DNA from: Paracoccus onubensis
GTDB taxonomy: Bacteria > Pseudomonadota > Alphaproteobacteria > Rhodobacterales > Rhodobacteraceae
Length of the DNA: 64,000 bases
Assembly: GCF_003591515.1 (NCBI RefSeq)
Contig: NZ_QZCG01000002.1
Location: 372,001 to 436,000 of the forward strand
Direction: 5' to 3'
In this document: positions 37,948-47,839 of the stretch, one piece after another
Layout of the letters: the number at the start of each line of letters is the position of its first letter
Numbering within the stretch: position 1 is the stretch's first letter
The notes under the pieces: generated by a model
Databases searched by the model: none
Told to the model about the DNA's origin: nothing
What the model saw: the letters and a program-made list of their open reading frames with translations, nothing else
Position numbers and translations under genes: made by a program

Positions 37948-40314
37948 TCATGACCGGGGGCGCTTCTTTTCGGGGTCGTAATGCGGGAAAGAGGCGATTT
38001 TCGCCGCGATACGTTTCTGATGTCCGTCCAGCCGGCCCACCTCAACTGCCGTGCCCGGCTCGGCATGGGCGATATCCACACGCGCCAGCGCGATCATCTG
38101 CCCGGTTCGCGGCACCCGCATGGCCGAGCAGATCTCGCCCACCTGCGCGCGCCCGATCCGGATGCAATCGCCATGCGCCACAGGCTCCTGACCGTCGATC
38201 TCAAGCCCCACGAATTTGCGCGAGGGATGTTCCTTGCGCCGGATCAATGCGTCGCGACCCACGAAATCGGCGTTCTTGGATTTCAGCGGAACGGTAAAGC
38301 CGATACCGGCTTCGAACGGATCGGTCTGATCGTTGAAATCATAGCCTGCAAAGACCAGCCCGGCTTCTATCCGCACCAGATCCAGCCCGGCCAGCCCCAT
38401 CGGTTTGATGCCCAGGGGTTCCCCCGCCTGCCAGACGGCATCGAACACCGTTTCACCGTCTTTCGGGTGACAGAACACTTCGTAACCCAGTTCTCCGGTA
38501 TAGCCGGTGCGCGAGACGACGACGGGCACGCCCTGTTCGCCGCCGATCCGGCCCACGGTAAAGCGGAACCAACCCAATTCCGGCAAGGCGGGCTGATGCG
38601 GAGGCGTCCAGATGATCTCGGACAGCAATTCGCGGGATTTCGGCCCCTGAACCGCTAGATTATGCATCTGGTCGGTGGACGAGCGGATCATCACGTTCAA
38701 CCCCAATCGGGCGGCTTCCTCACGCATCCAGACGCCGCCTTCGTCAGAGCCTCCGATCCAGCGGAAATTCTGCTCGCCCAGCCGGAACAGCGTGCCGTCA
38801 TCGATCATGCCGCCATGCGGGTAGCACATGGCCGAATAGACGACCTGTCCATGACCCAGCGTGCTGACATTCCGGGTCAGCACCCAGTTCATCAGGGCTT
38901 CGGCATCCGGGCCTGTTACCTCGAATTTGCGCAGTGCCGACAGATCCATGGCCACCACGCCCTCGCGGCAGGCGAAATAGCTTTCGACCGCGTCGCATTC
39001 CGGGAAGGAATTCGGCAGCCAGAAGCCGCGATATTCGACGAAATCGCGCGTCATTCCGGCGAATTTCTGGTGGAAGGCGGTCTCGCGCGTCATGATCGGC
39101 TCCGAATCTGGTGTGGCGCGCCATGCGACTGCGCGTTGAATGCGCTCGGTCGCGGCGTAGCTGCGTAAATGAATATCGGTCAGCATCCAGCCATTGGCCG
39201 GCGAGGTGTCATCCGGGCAGGCCGAGGACACACAGACAATATCCGTCAAAGCCCTCAGCAAGACGTAATCGCCGGGCCGGGACCATGGCTCGTCGGTATA
39301 CATGACGCCATGCTCGTCGATCGAGGTATTGAAGAAGAAATTCGCCGCCATCCAGCCGCGCCGCTCGGGCACCCCGTAAGGCGACAGCGCCGCGTTGAAA
39401 TTATCGGTGCAGTTCACATGACCGGGATAGCCGATATCGTCATAATATTTGGCCGAGCAGGCCATGGCGAAAGCATCATGCCGACCGCAGGTATCCTGAA
39501 TCACCTCGACCAGCGGTGTCAGATCCTGATCGTAATATTTCGCATGCAGACCCGGCATCGGATAGGCGTGGTTCTGATAGGTGCGGGTCGTCGTCACATC
39601 CAGAGGCAGCGCCTGCCCACGATCCAGCTTGCGGGCATCGAAACACTGGAAATCCGTACATTGGCGGCCATCGACATCGATGATCTGAATGAACTCGCCC
39701 TTGCGGACCAGATAGGCCTCGGCGGTAGAGGATTTCACCCGCAGATCAAGGATCGGATCGGCCAGCGGATCGGGCAGGGCGAAGCCGACATTGCGGCGTG
39801 GCGCTGCACGGGTGATGTTCAGCGTCAGCGGCGTTGTGGTGTTCTGAAGCTCGAAATCCATCGGCGCGCCGGGTGCCGCGACCACAAGCCACCCTTCGGC
39901 GGCTGCGGTGAAGTCGGCCTGGGCGCCCGGTTCGGTCCCGGCAGAAAACAATCCGATCGCCCGCTTTATCTCGATCCCCCTTGCGGCCAGCCCCTTGCGC
40001 AACCGCGCAAGACTGGGCTGATCCGAAGACAGCAGCGCCTGTAATCCATTGGCCAGCCGATCCGCCTTCACACCCAGAATCTGGCTGTCCACCCGCCCGT
40101 CGCGATGCGCGGCCAGAAGTTCGGCATGCTGCCCGCCCTCGTCATTCACAATCTCGATCTGATCCCCTGTGGCGATCTGAACCAGAATGGCCCCGCCGCC
40201 GGGAACCACGTAGCGTTCGCTGGCCACCGAAAGATTGTATCTCGCGGCCCGGCGCGGGCGCGTTGCAACCGGCGGGCCCGGCCGAAGCAGATTGTCTGGC
40301 GGTAATGACAACAT
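37948..40314 (-). CDS. tdm: Trimethylamine N-oxide demethylase Tdm
   Basis: 788 residues from the ATG at 40314 (GAGG seven bases upstream; another ATG four codons earlier). An N-terminal extension, then a DUF1989-type domain and a C-terminal GcvT-like tetrahydrofolate-binding domain (from about 410; LNVMIRSSTDQMHNLAVQGP, VSRTGYTGELGYEVF). Asp221, Cys286, Cys302 and Cys366 have the same spacing as the metal-site residues I recall for Methylocella Tdm (Asp198, Cys263, Cys279, Cys343). Splits TMAO into dimethylamine and formaldehyde, the latter passed to tetrahydrofolate. Lies 61 bases after tmm. Confidence 0.9.
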   Translation of the reverse strand: MLSLPPDNLLRPGPPVATRPRRAARYNLSVASERYVVPGGGAILVQIATGDQIEIVNDEGGQHAELLAAHRDGRVDSQILGVKADRLANGLQALLSSDQPSLARLRKGLAARGIEIKRAIGLFSAGTEPGAQADFTAAAEGWLVVAAPGAPMDFELQNTTTPLTLNITRAAPRRNVGFALPDPLADPILDLRVKSSTAEAYLVRKGEFIQIIDVDGRQCTDFQCFDARKLDRGQALPLDVTTTRTYQNHAYPMPGLHAKYYDQDLTPLVEVIQDTCGRHDAFAMACSAKYYDDIGYPGHVNCTDNFNAALSPYGVPERRGWMAANFFFNTSIDEHGVMYTDEPWSRPGDYVLLRALTDIVCVSSACPDDTSPANGWMLTDIHLRSYAATERIQRAVAWRATPDSEPIMTRETAFHQKFAGMTRDFVEYRGFWLPNSFPECDAVESYFACREGVVAMDLSALRKFEVTGPDAEALMNWVLTRNVSTLGHGQVVYSAMCYPHGGMIDDGTLFRLGEQNFRWIGGSDEGGVWMREEAARLGLNVMIRSSTDQMHNLAVQGPKSRELLSEIIWTPPHQPALPELGWFRFTVGRIGGEQGVPVVVSRTGYTGELGYEVFCHPKDGETVFDAVWQAGEPLGIKPMGLAGLDLVRIEAGLVFAGYDFNDQTDPFEAGIGFTVPLKSKNADFVGRDALIRRKEHPSRKFVGLEIDGQEPVAHGDCIRIGRAQVGEICSAMRVPRTGQMIALARVDIAHAEPGTAVEVGRLDGHQKRIAAKIASFPHYDPEKKRPRS

Positions 40315-40375
40315 CTTTTGCCTCATCCTGAGAGAAGATTTCGAGGCGCCGGGCGGCGCCTCTGGCTATTCATCG

Positions 40376-41719
40376 TCAGTTCTGCAGGTAGACTTCCTTG
40401 CTATCGTCCAGCGCATCCTTCCACGGCGTATGATGGACCGGAGCCATCGTGCCGGTGATCACCGAGCGATAGCAGTGATCGCGGAAGGTCATGATATTTT
40501 CGGCCTTGTGCTTCTTCCATTCGAAGAAGGCCTGACATGCGCCATCGACATCGAAGCTGGGATAATCCGTCTCGGCGATCAGTTCCTTGACGTAGTCGCC
40601 CTGATACTGGATCGCATATTTGGCGTCGTCCGAGGCTTCCTCGCGCGTGATACGTTCCTGCACGTCGGCCATCATCGCCTGCTTGTCGTCGGGCAGTTCG
40701 ATCCGCCCAAGGATCGCATCGCGCACCCACCATGCCTGGGCATCGAACATATTGAAGGTGAACCACTGGTCCTGCATGCCCAGATAGAACATCTTCGGAT
40801 TATGAACATAGACGACCCCCTTATACAGATCGGCGCTCGCCAGCCGGTTGGTGGTCTTCAGTCGCAGATCGTCGGGCAGGAACGGGAAATAATGCCGGTA
40901 CCCGGTGCAAAGGATGATCGCGTCGACCTCTTTGCTGCCGCCGTCGGAGAAATGCGCGGTCCGGCCATCGACACGTTCCAATGCGGGCAGTTCCTGCCAG
41001 TTATCCGGCCATTTGAAGCCCATCGGCGCGCTGCGATAGCATGTCGTCACCGTTTTTGCGCCATATTTCCAGCATTGCGAACCGATATCCTCGGCTGAAT
41101 AGGACGAGCCAAGCAGCAGCACGTCCTTGCCGGTGAATTCACGGGCGTCGCGGAAATCATGGGCATGAACGATCCGGCCGTTGAACTGTGCGAAACCGGG
41201 ATATTCCGGCACGTTCGGGCTGGAGAAATGGCCCGAGGCGCAAATCACATGGTCGAACTGTTCTTTATAAACACGGTCTTTTTCCGCGTCATGAACGGTG
41301 ACGGTGAACTGTTCGGTCTCAGCATCGTAATCGATCCAGCGAATGATGCTTCTGAAACGGATCCAGTCGCGCACGCCCGCTTTCTTCACCCGCCCCTCGA
41401 TATAGTCGAACAGCACCGCGCGCGGCGGATAAGAGGCGATCTGCTTGCCGAAATGTTCCTCGAAAGAATAATCGGCGAATTCCAGTCCCTCTTTCGGGCC
41501 ATTGCTCCAAAGATAGCGATACATCGATCCATGGACCGGGTCGCCATTCTCATCGACGCCGGTGCGCCAGGTGTAATTCCAAAGCCCGCCCCAATTGGAT
41601 TGTTTTTCGAAACAGACGATCTCGGGAATCTCGGCACCTTGTCTGGCAGCCGACTGAAATGCACGCAACTGTGCCAGTCCCGACGGTCCGGCGCCAATGA
41701 TGGCAATACGCTTGGTCAT
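40376..41719 (-). CDS. tmm: Trimethylamine monooxygenase Tmm (flavin-containing)
   Basis: 447 residues from the ATG at 41719. FAD motif GAGPSG at 9-14, [12 protein letters not shown], the FMO fingerprint [13 protein letters not shown], and NADPH motif [21 protein letters not shown]. Long stretches such as [23 protein letters not shown] and [19 protein letters not shown] match bacterial Tmm as I know it. Oxidises trimethylamine to TMAO with NADPH and oxygen in the cytoplasm; tdm then demethylates the product. First gene of the cluster. Confidence 0.94.
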   Translation of the reverse strand: MTKRIAIIGAGPSGLAQLRAFQSAARQGAEIPEIVCFEKQSNWGGLWNYTWRTGVDENGDPVHGSMYRYLWSNGPKEGLEFADYSFEEHFGKQIASYPPRAVLFDYIEGRVKKAGVRDWIRFRSIIRWIDYDAETEQFTVTVHDAEKDRVYKEQFDHVICASGHFSSPNVPEYPGFAQFNGRIVHAHDFRDAREFTGKDVLLLGSSYSAEDIGSQCWKYGAKTVTTCYRSAPMGFKWPDNWQELPALERVDGRTAHFSDGGSKEVDAIILCTGYRHYFPFLPDDLRLKTTNRLASADLYKGVVYVHNPKMFYLGMQDQWFTFNMFDAQAWWVRDAILGRIELPDDKQAMMADVQERITREEASDDAKYAIQYQGDYVKELIAETDYPSFDVDGACQAFFEWKKHKAENIMTFRDHCYRSVITGTMAPVHHTPWKDALDDSKEVYLQN

Positions 41720-42310
41720 GTTCCTTGCTTCTCCCAATTGTGGTAAGACCAGTATTGCGAACTGGTTCATTCGGTTTGGACCTATAAGAACATCAGAGTG
41801 CCCTTAAGGCAATATTTTTTCGTCACAAGAATGTTGCTTATTATTTTCGTGCGCCTTGAGCGTTAAAAACAGGCTATAACAATCGCATGAGCAGGTCGGT
41901 TTTTATCTGGAAACCACCGGTCAGCGGATCCTTGCTTCGTCCCGGCACCGCGAATCGGCACGCTGCGAAACCGGTCTGGCGGAGTGATTCATATTGATGG
42001 ACGTTTCGGAGAAACTTTGATCCTTGCCGCGCAGCCTTGGATCGAAGGCGTCACGACGCTCTCGAGTTTCCGATAAAGGTGAAACTGTTTTACCTGTTTC
42101 GTTGTTGCGGAGATTGAAGCATATCTGCCACTGCCAGAAGAAACGGCCGGTATCTGTCTCGCAGGGATATCTGCAACAAAGGCGATCCTGCCGTTTATAT
42201 CCTGCCTTGATCCGCCATCTTTCCTGAAATGCCCTCACGCAGGACAGGTAACCATTTCGACCTATAAGGCGAAATCGATCGGATTATTCAGTCATTTTCA
42301 AGGGATGCAA
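41720..42310. other. Spacer between tmm and tRNA-Met
   Basis: 591 bases. The left 170 bases are AT-rich and hold the likely tmm promoter. The rest contains only short frames without coding character on either strand. I see no RNA gene or repeat in it. Confidence 0.4.
41784..41812 (-). promoter_or_regulatory. Possible sigma70 promoter for tmm
   Basis: On the minus strand TTGCCT (41812-41807) and TCTTAT (41789-41784) are separated by 17 bases, about 65 bases before the tmm start, in an AT-rich stretch. An 8-bp palindrome CCTTAAGG overlaps the -35 region. No sigma54 element with correct GG/GC spacing was found. Confidence 0.3.
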
Positions 42311-42387
42311 TGGTAGCGGAGGAGGGATTTGAACCCCCGACACAAGGATTATGATTCCTCTGCTCTAACCAACTGAGCTACTCCGCC
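42311..42387 (-). tRNA. tRNA-Met (CAT), elongator type
   Basis: 77 bases with encoded CCA. Anticodon loop ATCATAA gives CAT; acceptor GGCGGAG pairs with CTCCGCT (G-U at the first pair), so it lacks the C-A mismatch typical of initiator tRNA. An Ile2 tRNA with modified CAT cannot be fully excluded. Confidence 0.92.
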
Positions 42388-42579
42388 ACGGGTGGGGGCG
42401 ATGTAAGGGGTCTGATGGGGGGCGTCAAGCGGTTTCGTAACCTGATCGAACTTGAGTTATGCTTCCCTGATAACGGTGGGGAAGGCGGGTTTCACGGGAC
42501 TTGCCCTCGCTTCGAGCTTGCGCCACCTTGCAGCTTATCAACCCCGCGTTGACGGGACATGTCCGACAGGGAGACTTAC

Positions 42580-44178
42580 ATGAAACATCTGTTGACCACA
42601 CGTGCGATGCTACTGGCTTCCGCCTTGGCCATTGCACCTGCCGTCCATGCTGAAACGCCGGCCGATATGCTGGTCGTGGCGCATACGATAAACGATATCA
42701 TCACGCTGGATCCCGCGCAGGCATTCGAGTTTGCGGGGAATGACGTCAATCGTAACAATTACGACCGGCTGGTGGATTTCGATCCGATGGATCTGGACGC
42801 CGGCTTCCAGCCCTCGCTCGCCGAAAGCTGGGAAATGTCCGAGGATGGAACCGCGATGACCTTTACCATGCGTGAAGGCGTCACTTTCCATTCGGGTAAT
42901 CCGGTGCGTGCGGAAGATGCAGCATGGTCGCTGCAACGTGCCGTCAAGCTGGACAAGACGCCCGCATTCATCCTGACGCAATTCGGCTTTACGCCCGAGA
43001 ATGTCGAGGAAAAGATCACATTCGAGGGGAACACGCTGACCCTGAATCTGGACGAGTCCTATGCGCAATCCTTCGTTCTCAACTGTCTGACCGCCATGGT
43101 TGCCAGCGTGGTGGACAAGGAAACGGTTCTGGAACATGTCGAGGGTGAGGATCTGGGCAATGCGTGGCTGGCGAATAACGAAGCCGGTTCGGGTGCATAT
43201 GTGTTGCAAGCATGGAAACCGAACGAGGCCGTGCAACTGACCGCCTATGAGGATTACTGGCAGGGTCCTGCCACGATGAAGCGGGTGATCATCCGCGATG
43301 TGCAGGAATCCAGCGCGCAGCGCTTGCTTCTGGAGCAGGGCGATATCGACGTCGCCCGGAATCTGTCACCGACCGATGTCGAGGGCCTGCAAGGGGTTGA
43401 AGGCGTCAAGATTCAGGACGAGCCGCTGGGACGAATCCTGTATATGGGTCTGAATCAGAAGGATGAATTGCTGTCGAACCCCGCTGTGATCGAGGCGATG
43501 AAATATCTTGTCGATTACGATGGAATCACGAATAGTTTCCTCAAGGGCCAGTTCGTGCCGCATCAATCCTTCCTGCCGAAAGGATATCTGGGGGCGCTGG
43601 AAGAACTTCCCTGGACATATGATGTCGAGAAGGCCAGGCAGATCCTGGAAGATGCCGGGATCGAGGGCGGGACCGTCACGACCAAGGTTCGCGATCTGCG
43701 CGAATATATCGACGTGGCGCAATCCCTGCAGGCATCGATGGCCGAGGTCGGATTGACGCTGGAGATTCAGCAGATGACCGGCGCGCAGGTGCTGGATGCC
43801 TACCGTGCCCGCGATGTGCCGATCTTCCTGGGCGAATGGGGGCCGGATTACTCTGATCCGAATACCAATGCGGCGACCTTTGCATGGAACCCCGATAACA
43901 GCGATGACGCGGCGGCAACCGGCTTGCTTGCCTGGCGGAACGCCTATGCCGTCCCCGAGGACATGGCCGAAATGACCGAGGCCGCAACGCGGGAGCAGGA
44001 TAGCGACAAGCGTGCCCAGATGTATCAGGACCTGCAGCGCAAATATCAGGCCGAGGCGCCGATCATCCCGCTCTTCCAGCGTATCGAGCCGACCGGATTG
44101 CAGGAGAATGTCCAGAACTGGAATTCCGGCAGATCCGTGACCTCGGTCATGTATCATCAGGTCACAAAGGGCGAATAA
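42580..44178 (+). CDS. Peptide/nickel-type ABC transporter substrate-binding protein
   Basis: 532 residues from the ATG at 42580, with GGGAG upstream; the ORF start seven codons earlier is less likely. Signal peptide MKHLLTTRAMLLASALAIAPAVHA. SBP family 5 features: ITLDPAQAFEFAGNDVNRNNYDRLV, LAESWEMSEDGTAMTFTMREGVTFHSG. Periplasmic; delivers a peptide-like ligand to the permease encoded by the next two genes. First gene of a five-gene importer operon. Confidence 0.93.
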   Translation: MKHLLTTRAMLLASALAIAPAVHAETPADMLVVAHTINDIITLDPAQAFEFAGNDVNRNNYDRLVDFDPMDLDAGFQPSLAESWEMSEDGTAMTFTMREGVTFHSGNPVRAEDAAWSLQRAVKLDKTPAFILTQFGFTPENVEEKITFEGNTLTLNLDESYAQSFVLNCLTAMVASVVDKETVLEHVEGEDLGNAWLANNEAGSGAYVLQAWKPNEAVQLTAYEDYWQGPATMKRVIIRDVQESSAQRLLLEQGDIDVARNLSPTDVEGLQGVEGVKIQDEPLGRILYMGLNQKDELLSNPAVIEAMKYLVDYDGITNSFLKGQFVPHQSFLPKGYLGALEELPWTYDVEKARQILEDAGIEGGTVTTKVRDLREYIDVAQSLQASMAEVGLTLEIQQMTGAQVLDAYRARDVPIFLGEWGPDYSDPNTNAATFAWNPDNSDDAAATGLLAWRNAYAVPEDMAEMTEAATREQDSDKRAQMYQDLQRKYQAEAPIIPLFQRIEPTGLQENVQNWNSGRSVTSVMYHQVTKGE

Positions 44179-44181
44179 GCC

Positions 44182-45252
44182 TTGAGCGTGACCAATACAG
44201 AAACGGGCGGGAAGCGTATGGCCCGCCCGGTCTCTGCCCGCAATCGTCGCATCCGCCGGGTCGCGGGCACAGCCCTGTCGCTTGCTCTGACGCTATTGGG
44301 CCTGCTGCTGGTGACCTTCATCATCGGACGGGTCATGCCGATCGACCCGGTCCTGAAGGTCGTGGGCGATCGCGCCTCGCAGGCGCAATATGACGCGGTC
44401 TATCAGGCCATGGGACTGGATCAGCCGCTGGCGGTGCAGTTCCTGCGCTATATCGGCGAAGTGCTGACCGGCGATTTCGGGCGTTCCATTTCGACTGGCC
44501 AGCCGGTGATCCAGGATATCAAGCGGGTTTTCCCAGCAACATTGGAGCTGGCGGCGCTGGGCACGTTTATCGGCGTCAGCATCGGCGTGCCGCTGGGCGT
44601 GATCGCGGCGGCGCGGCGCGGCGGCTGGATCGATCAGATCGCGCGGGTCGTGGCGCTTGTCGGGTATTCCATGCCGATTTTCTGGCTGGGGCTGATGGGG
44701 CTTCTGGTATTCTACGGCATCCTCGGCTGGGTCGGAGGACCGGGCCGGCAGGGCATCATCTATGACGGAATGGTTCCTCAGGTGACCGGGATGATCCTTG
44801 TCGATTCGCTGATCGCGGGCGACTGGGGGGCGTTCAGGGATGCATTCAGCCATATCATTCTGCCTGCCAGCCTGCTGGGATATTACAGTCTTGCCTATAT
44901 CAGCCGCATGACCCGCAGTTTCATGCTGGAACAGCTTTCGGCGGAATATATCACCACGGCTCGCGTCAAGGGAATGTCCGAGCGCGCGGTGGTCTGGCGT
45001 CATGCCTTCCGCAATATCTCGATTCCGCTGGTAACGGTGATCGCGCTCAGCTTCGGATCGTTGCTCGAGGGATCGGTGCTGACCGAAATCATCTTCAGCT
45101 GGCCGGGTCTGGGGCAATATATCACCAATACCCTGCTGGCCGGAGATATGAACGCGGTGCTGGGCGGCACGGTCGTTGTTGGTGTCTGCTTTATCGGGCT
45201 GAATCTTCTCAGCGATATTCTTTATCGTGTGCTGGATCCGAGGTCGAAATGA
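44182..45252 (+). CDS. Peptide-type ABC transporter permease (DppB-like)
   Basis: 356 residues from a TTG start three bases after the substrate-binding gene; an ATG at 44218 is a reasonable alternative. Six membrane helices and the cytoplasmic EAA-like loop SAEYITTARVKGMSERAVVWRHAFRN. Starts with an arginine-rich segment before the first helix (LSLALTLLGLLLVTFIIGRVMPIDP). Pairs with the next permease; overlaps it by four bases. Confidence 0.93.
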   Translation: MSVTNTETGGKRMARPVSARNRRIRRVAGTALSLALTLLGLLLVTFIIGRVMPIDPVLKVVGDRASQAQYDAVYQAMGLDQPLAVQFLRYIGEVLTGDFGRSISTGQPVIQDIKRVFPATLELAALGTFIGVSIGVPLGVIAAARRGGWIDQIARVVALVGYSMPIFWLGLMGLLVFYGILGWVGGPGRQGIIYDGMVPQVTGMILVDSLIAGDWGAFRDAFSHIILPASLLGYYSLAYISRMTRSFMLEQLSAEYITTARVKGMSERAVVWRHAFRNISIPLVTVIALSFGSLLEGSVLTEIIFSWPGLGQYITNTLLAGDMNAVLGGTVVVGVCFIGLNLLSDILYRVLDPRSK

Positions 45253-46175
45253 GCGAAACCGAACTTTCCCGCCCGATCTCCCGCCGCGAATGGCTTTTGT
45301 CAGATGCTCCGCAAAGCCGCCGGCAGGCGCAGCTTGGCGCGCTTTATCAGGGATGGCTGACATTCCGGGCGAACAAGCTGGCCATGTTCGGACTGATCAT
45401 CCTGATCCTGCTGTTCGGCATGGCGATATTCGCGCCGTGGCTCGCGCCGCAAAGCCCGTTCTCGCAGAACCTTGCTGACCGGCTGCAACCGCCCTCTGCT
45501 GAACATTGGCTGGGCACCGATTCCTTTGGCCGCGATATCCTGTCGCGCCTGATTCACGGCTCTCGTATTACGTTGTTCATCGTAGGAACCGTGGCCCTGA
45601 TCGCGCCGGTGGCGGGTCTGCTGATCGGGACTGTTGCAGGATTCGCTGGCGGATGGGTCGATCAGGTGCTGATGCGGATCACCGATATCTTTCTGGCTTT
45701 CCCCAAACTGATCCTGGCGCTGGCGTTCGTAGCTGCATTGGGCGCGAGTATCGGCAATGCCGTGCTCGCCCTGGCCCTGACGGCATGGCCACCCTATGCC
45801 CGCCTTGCCCGTGCCGAAACGCTGACAATCCGCAATGCCGATTACATCGCTGCCGCGCGATTGCAGGGCGCGGGACCGACGCGGCTGCTGATCCGGCATA
45901 TCTGGCCACTTTGCGTCAGTTCGCTGATCGTGCGCGTGGCCCTTGATATGGCGGGCATTATCCTGTCGGCGGCAGGGCTGGGCTTTCTGGGCCTTGGCGC
46001 GCAGCCGCCCATGCCCGAATGGGGCGCGATGATCTCGGATGGCAGGATCTATATCCTCGATTATTGGTGGGTGGCCGCGATGCCCGGCCTTGCGATCTTC
46101 ATCGTCAGCCTTGCATTCAATCTGCTGGGTGACGGGCTGCGCGATGTACTGGATCCGAAAGGAGCCAAGGAATGA
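45249..46175 (+). CDS. Peptide-type ABC transporter permease (DppC-like)
   Basis: 308 residues. DppC hallmarks: N-terminal helix AMFGLIILILLFGMAIFAPWLAP, then HWLGTDSFGRDILSRLIHGSR, and EAA loop NADYIAAARLQGAGPTRLLIRHIWP. Second permease subunit of the importer; overlaps dppB-like and the following ATPase gene by four bases each. Confidence 0.94.
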   Translation: MSETELSRPISRREWLLSDAPQSRRQAQLGALYQGWLTFRANKLAMFGLIILILLFGMAIFAPWLAPQSPFSQNLADRLQPPSAEHWLGTDSFGRDILSRLIHGSRITLFIVGTVALIAPVAGLLIGTVAGFAGGWVDQVLMRITDIFLAFPKLILALAFVAALGASIGNAVLALALTAWPPYARLARAETLTIRNADYIAAARLQGAGPTRLLIRHIWPLCVSSLIVRVALDMAGIILSAAGLGFLGLGAQPPMPEWGAMISDGRIYILDYWWVAAMPGLAIFIVSLAFNLLGDGLRDVLDPKGAKE

Positions 46176-47035
46176 GCACGCCTCTGCTCTCCGTCAAGAA
46201 CCTGTGCGTCACCTTTGCCAGTCGTCGCGGCGATTTTCAGGCCGTCCGCGGCGTCAGCTTTGAGCTTGGCCGTGAAAGGCTGGGGGTGGTTGGCGAATCC
46301 GGCTCGGGGAAATCCATGACCGGCCGCGCCATCCTTGGCCTCGTCCGTCCGCCGGGCCGGGTCACCGCCGACCGGATGGAGCTCGAGGGGCAGTCGATCC
46401 TGAACCTGCCGGAACGCCGGATGCGCAAACTGCGTGGCAGCCGGATCAGCATGGTGATGCAGGATCCGAAATTCAGCCTGAATCCGGTCATGACGGTCGG
46501 CGATCAGATCATGGAGTCCTACCGGCTCCATGCGGGCGGTGGCCGGGCTGCCGCACGCAAGAAGGCGCTCGAGATGCTGAATGCGGTCCGGATCCGCGAC
46601 CCCGAGCGGGTCATGGACACCTATCCGCACGAGGTTTCGGGCGGGATGGGGCAGCGGATCATGATTGCCATGATGCTTGCGCCGGACCCGCAGATCCTGA
46701 TCGCGGACGAGCCCACCTCGGCGCTTGACGTTTCGGTCAGGGGCGAGGTGCTCAATATCATGGACGGGCTGGTGCGCGACCGCGGGATGGGGCTGATTTT
46801 TATCAGCCACGATCTGAATCTGGTCGCAAGATTCTGCGACCGGGTGCTGATCATGTATGCAGGCCGCGTTGTCGAAAGCCTGCCCGCGCGTGACCTCCAT
46901 AATGCCCGCCATCCATATACGCAGGGCTTGTTGCGCAGCCAGCCGCGCCTTGACACGCCAGTCGAGCGCCTTCCGGTCCTGCAACGCGAAGAAAGCTGGC
47001 GCAGCGGTGAGCTCGATCCGTTGCCTGAGACATAA
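46172..47035 (+). CDS. Peptide-type ABC transporter ATP-binding protein (DppD-like)
   Basis: 287 residues. Walker A GESGSGKSMT, signature VSGGMGQRIMIAM, Walker B ILIADEPTSALDV, and the OppD/DppD C-terminal segment HPYTQGLLRSQPRLD. It is about 40 residues shorter than DppD of enterobacteria and lacks the late cysteine-rich tail. Energises the importer from the cytoplasm. Confidence 0.93.
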   Translation: MSTPLLSVKNLCVTFASRRGDFQAVRGVSFELGRERLGVVGESGSGKSMTGRAILGLVRPPGRVTADRMELEGQSILNLPERRMRKLRGSRISMVMQDPKFSLNPVMTVGDQIMESYRLHAGGGRAAARKKALEMLNAVRIRDPERVMDTYPHEVSGGMGQRIMIAMMLAPDPQILIADEPTSALDVSVRGEVLNIMDGLVRDRGMGLIFISHDLNLVARFCDRVLIMYAGRVVESLPARDLHNARHPYTQGLLRSQPRLDTPVERLPVLQREESWRSGELDPLPET

Positions 47036-47079
47036 GATGTGTTTTCCATATACAATATCTATAGACGACAGGACTGCCC

Positions 47080-47817
47080 ATGCTGAATGTTTCCGATCTT
47101 GATGTCTGGTTCGGCGATCCACCTGACCGTGTGGATGCCGTCAGAGGGGCTGCCTTCTCCGTGGCCCAGGGGGAAAGCTTCGGTTTGGTGGGCGAGTCGG
47201 GTTCGGGAAAATCCACCATTCTAAGGGCGATTGCCGGCCTGATCGACAGCTGGTCCGGGCAAATCGAGGTTGACGGCAGGCAGATCGAAGGCGCGCGCCG
47301 CGACAGGGGATTCTACAAGACCGTGCAGATGGTATTTCAGGATCCGTATGCCAGTCTGCATCCTCGCCATTCTGTCGACGCGGTGCTGTCCGAAGCGCTT
47401 CGGCTACAGGGGATGGGCGATATCGACCGGCGCATCACCCGGTTGCTGGAAGATGTCGGGCTGGGAAAGGGGTTCCGTTTCCGCTATCCGCATCAATTAT
47501 CGGGCGGCCAGCGTCAACGCGTCGCCATTGCCCGGGCGCTTGCCGCCGAACCGCGCCTGCTGCTGCTGGATGAGCCGACCAGTGCGCTGGATGTCAGCGT
47601 ACAGGCGGAAATCCTGAACCTGCTGAAGGAATTACGGGAAGAGCACGGGCTGACCTATGTAATGGTCAGTCACGATCTCGCGGTGGTCGGGCATATCTGC
47701 GACCGGCTGGCGGTAATGCAACAGGGAGAGATCGTCGAAATCATGTCCGTGGACGCCCTGCGCCGGGGCGCGGGGGAACAGGATTACACCCGACACCTGA
47801 TCGCTGCCTCGCAGTGA
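47080..47817 (+). CDS. Peptide-type ABC transporter ATP-binding protein (DppF-like)
   Basis: 245 residues. Walker A GESGSGKSTI, VFQDPYASLHPRHSVD as in DppF/OppF, signature LSGGQRQRVAIARAL, Walker B LLLLDEPTSALDV. Lacks the long C-terminal tail of DppF. Follows dppD-like after 44 AT-rich bases and closes the operon. Confidence 0.93.
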   Translation: MLNVSDLDVWFGDPPDRVDAVRGAAFSVAQGESFGLVGESGSGKSTILRAIAGLIDSWSGQIEVDGRQIEGARRDRGFYKTVQMVFQDPYASLHPRHSVDAVLSEALRLQGMGDIDRRITRLLEDVGLGKGFRFRYPHQLSGGQRQRVAIARALAAEPRLLLLDEPTSALDVSVQAEILNLLKELREEHGLTYVMVSHDLAVVGHICDRLAVMQQGEIVEIMSVDALRRGAGEQDYTRHLIAASQ

Positions 47818-47839
47818 TGGCGAATGAAAGGCAGAATAT

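Noticed and set aside
41720-41900. Sigma54 promoter for tmm
   Set aside because: GGGCAC on the minus strand has no GC element at the required spacing.
41921-42238. 105-codon minus-strand frame between tmm and tRNA-Met
   Set aside because: No ribosome site, no codon bias and no recognisable motif.
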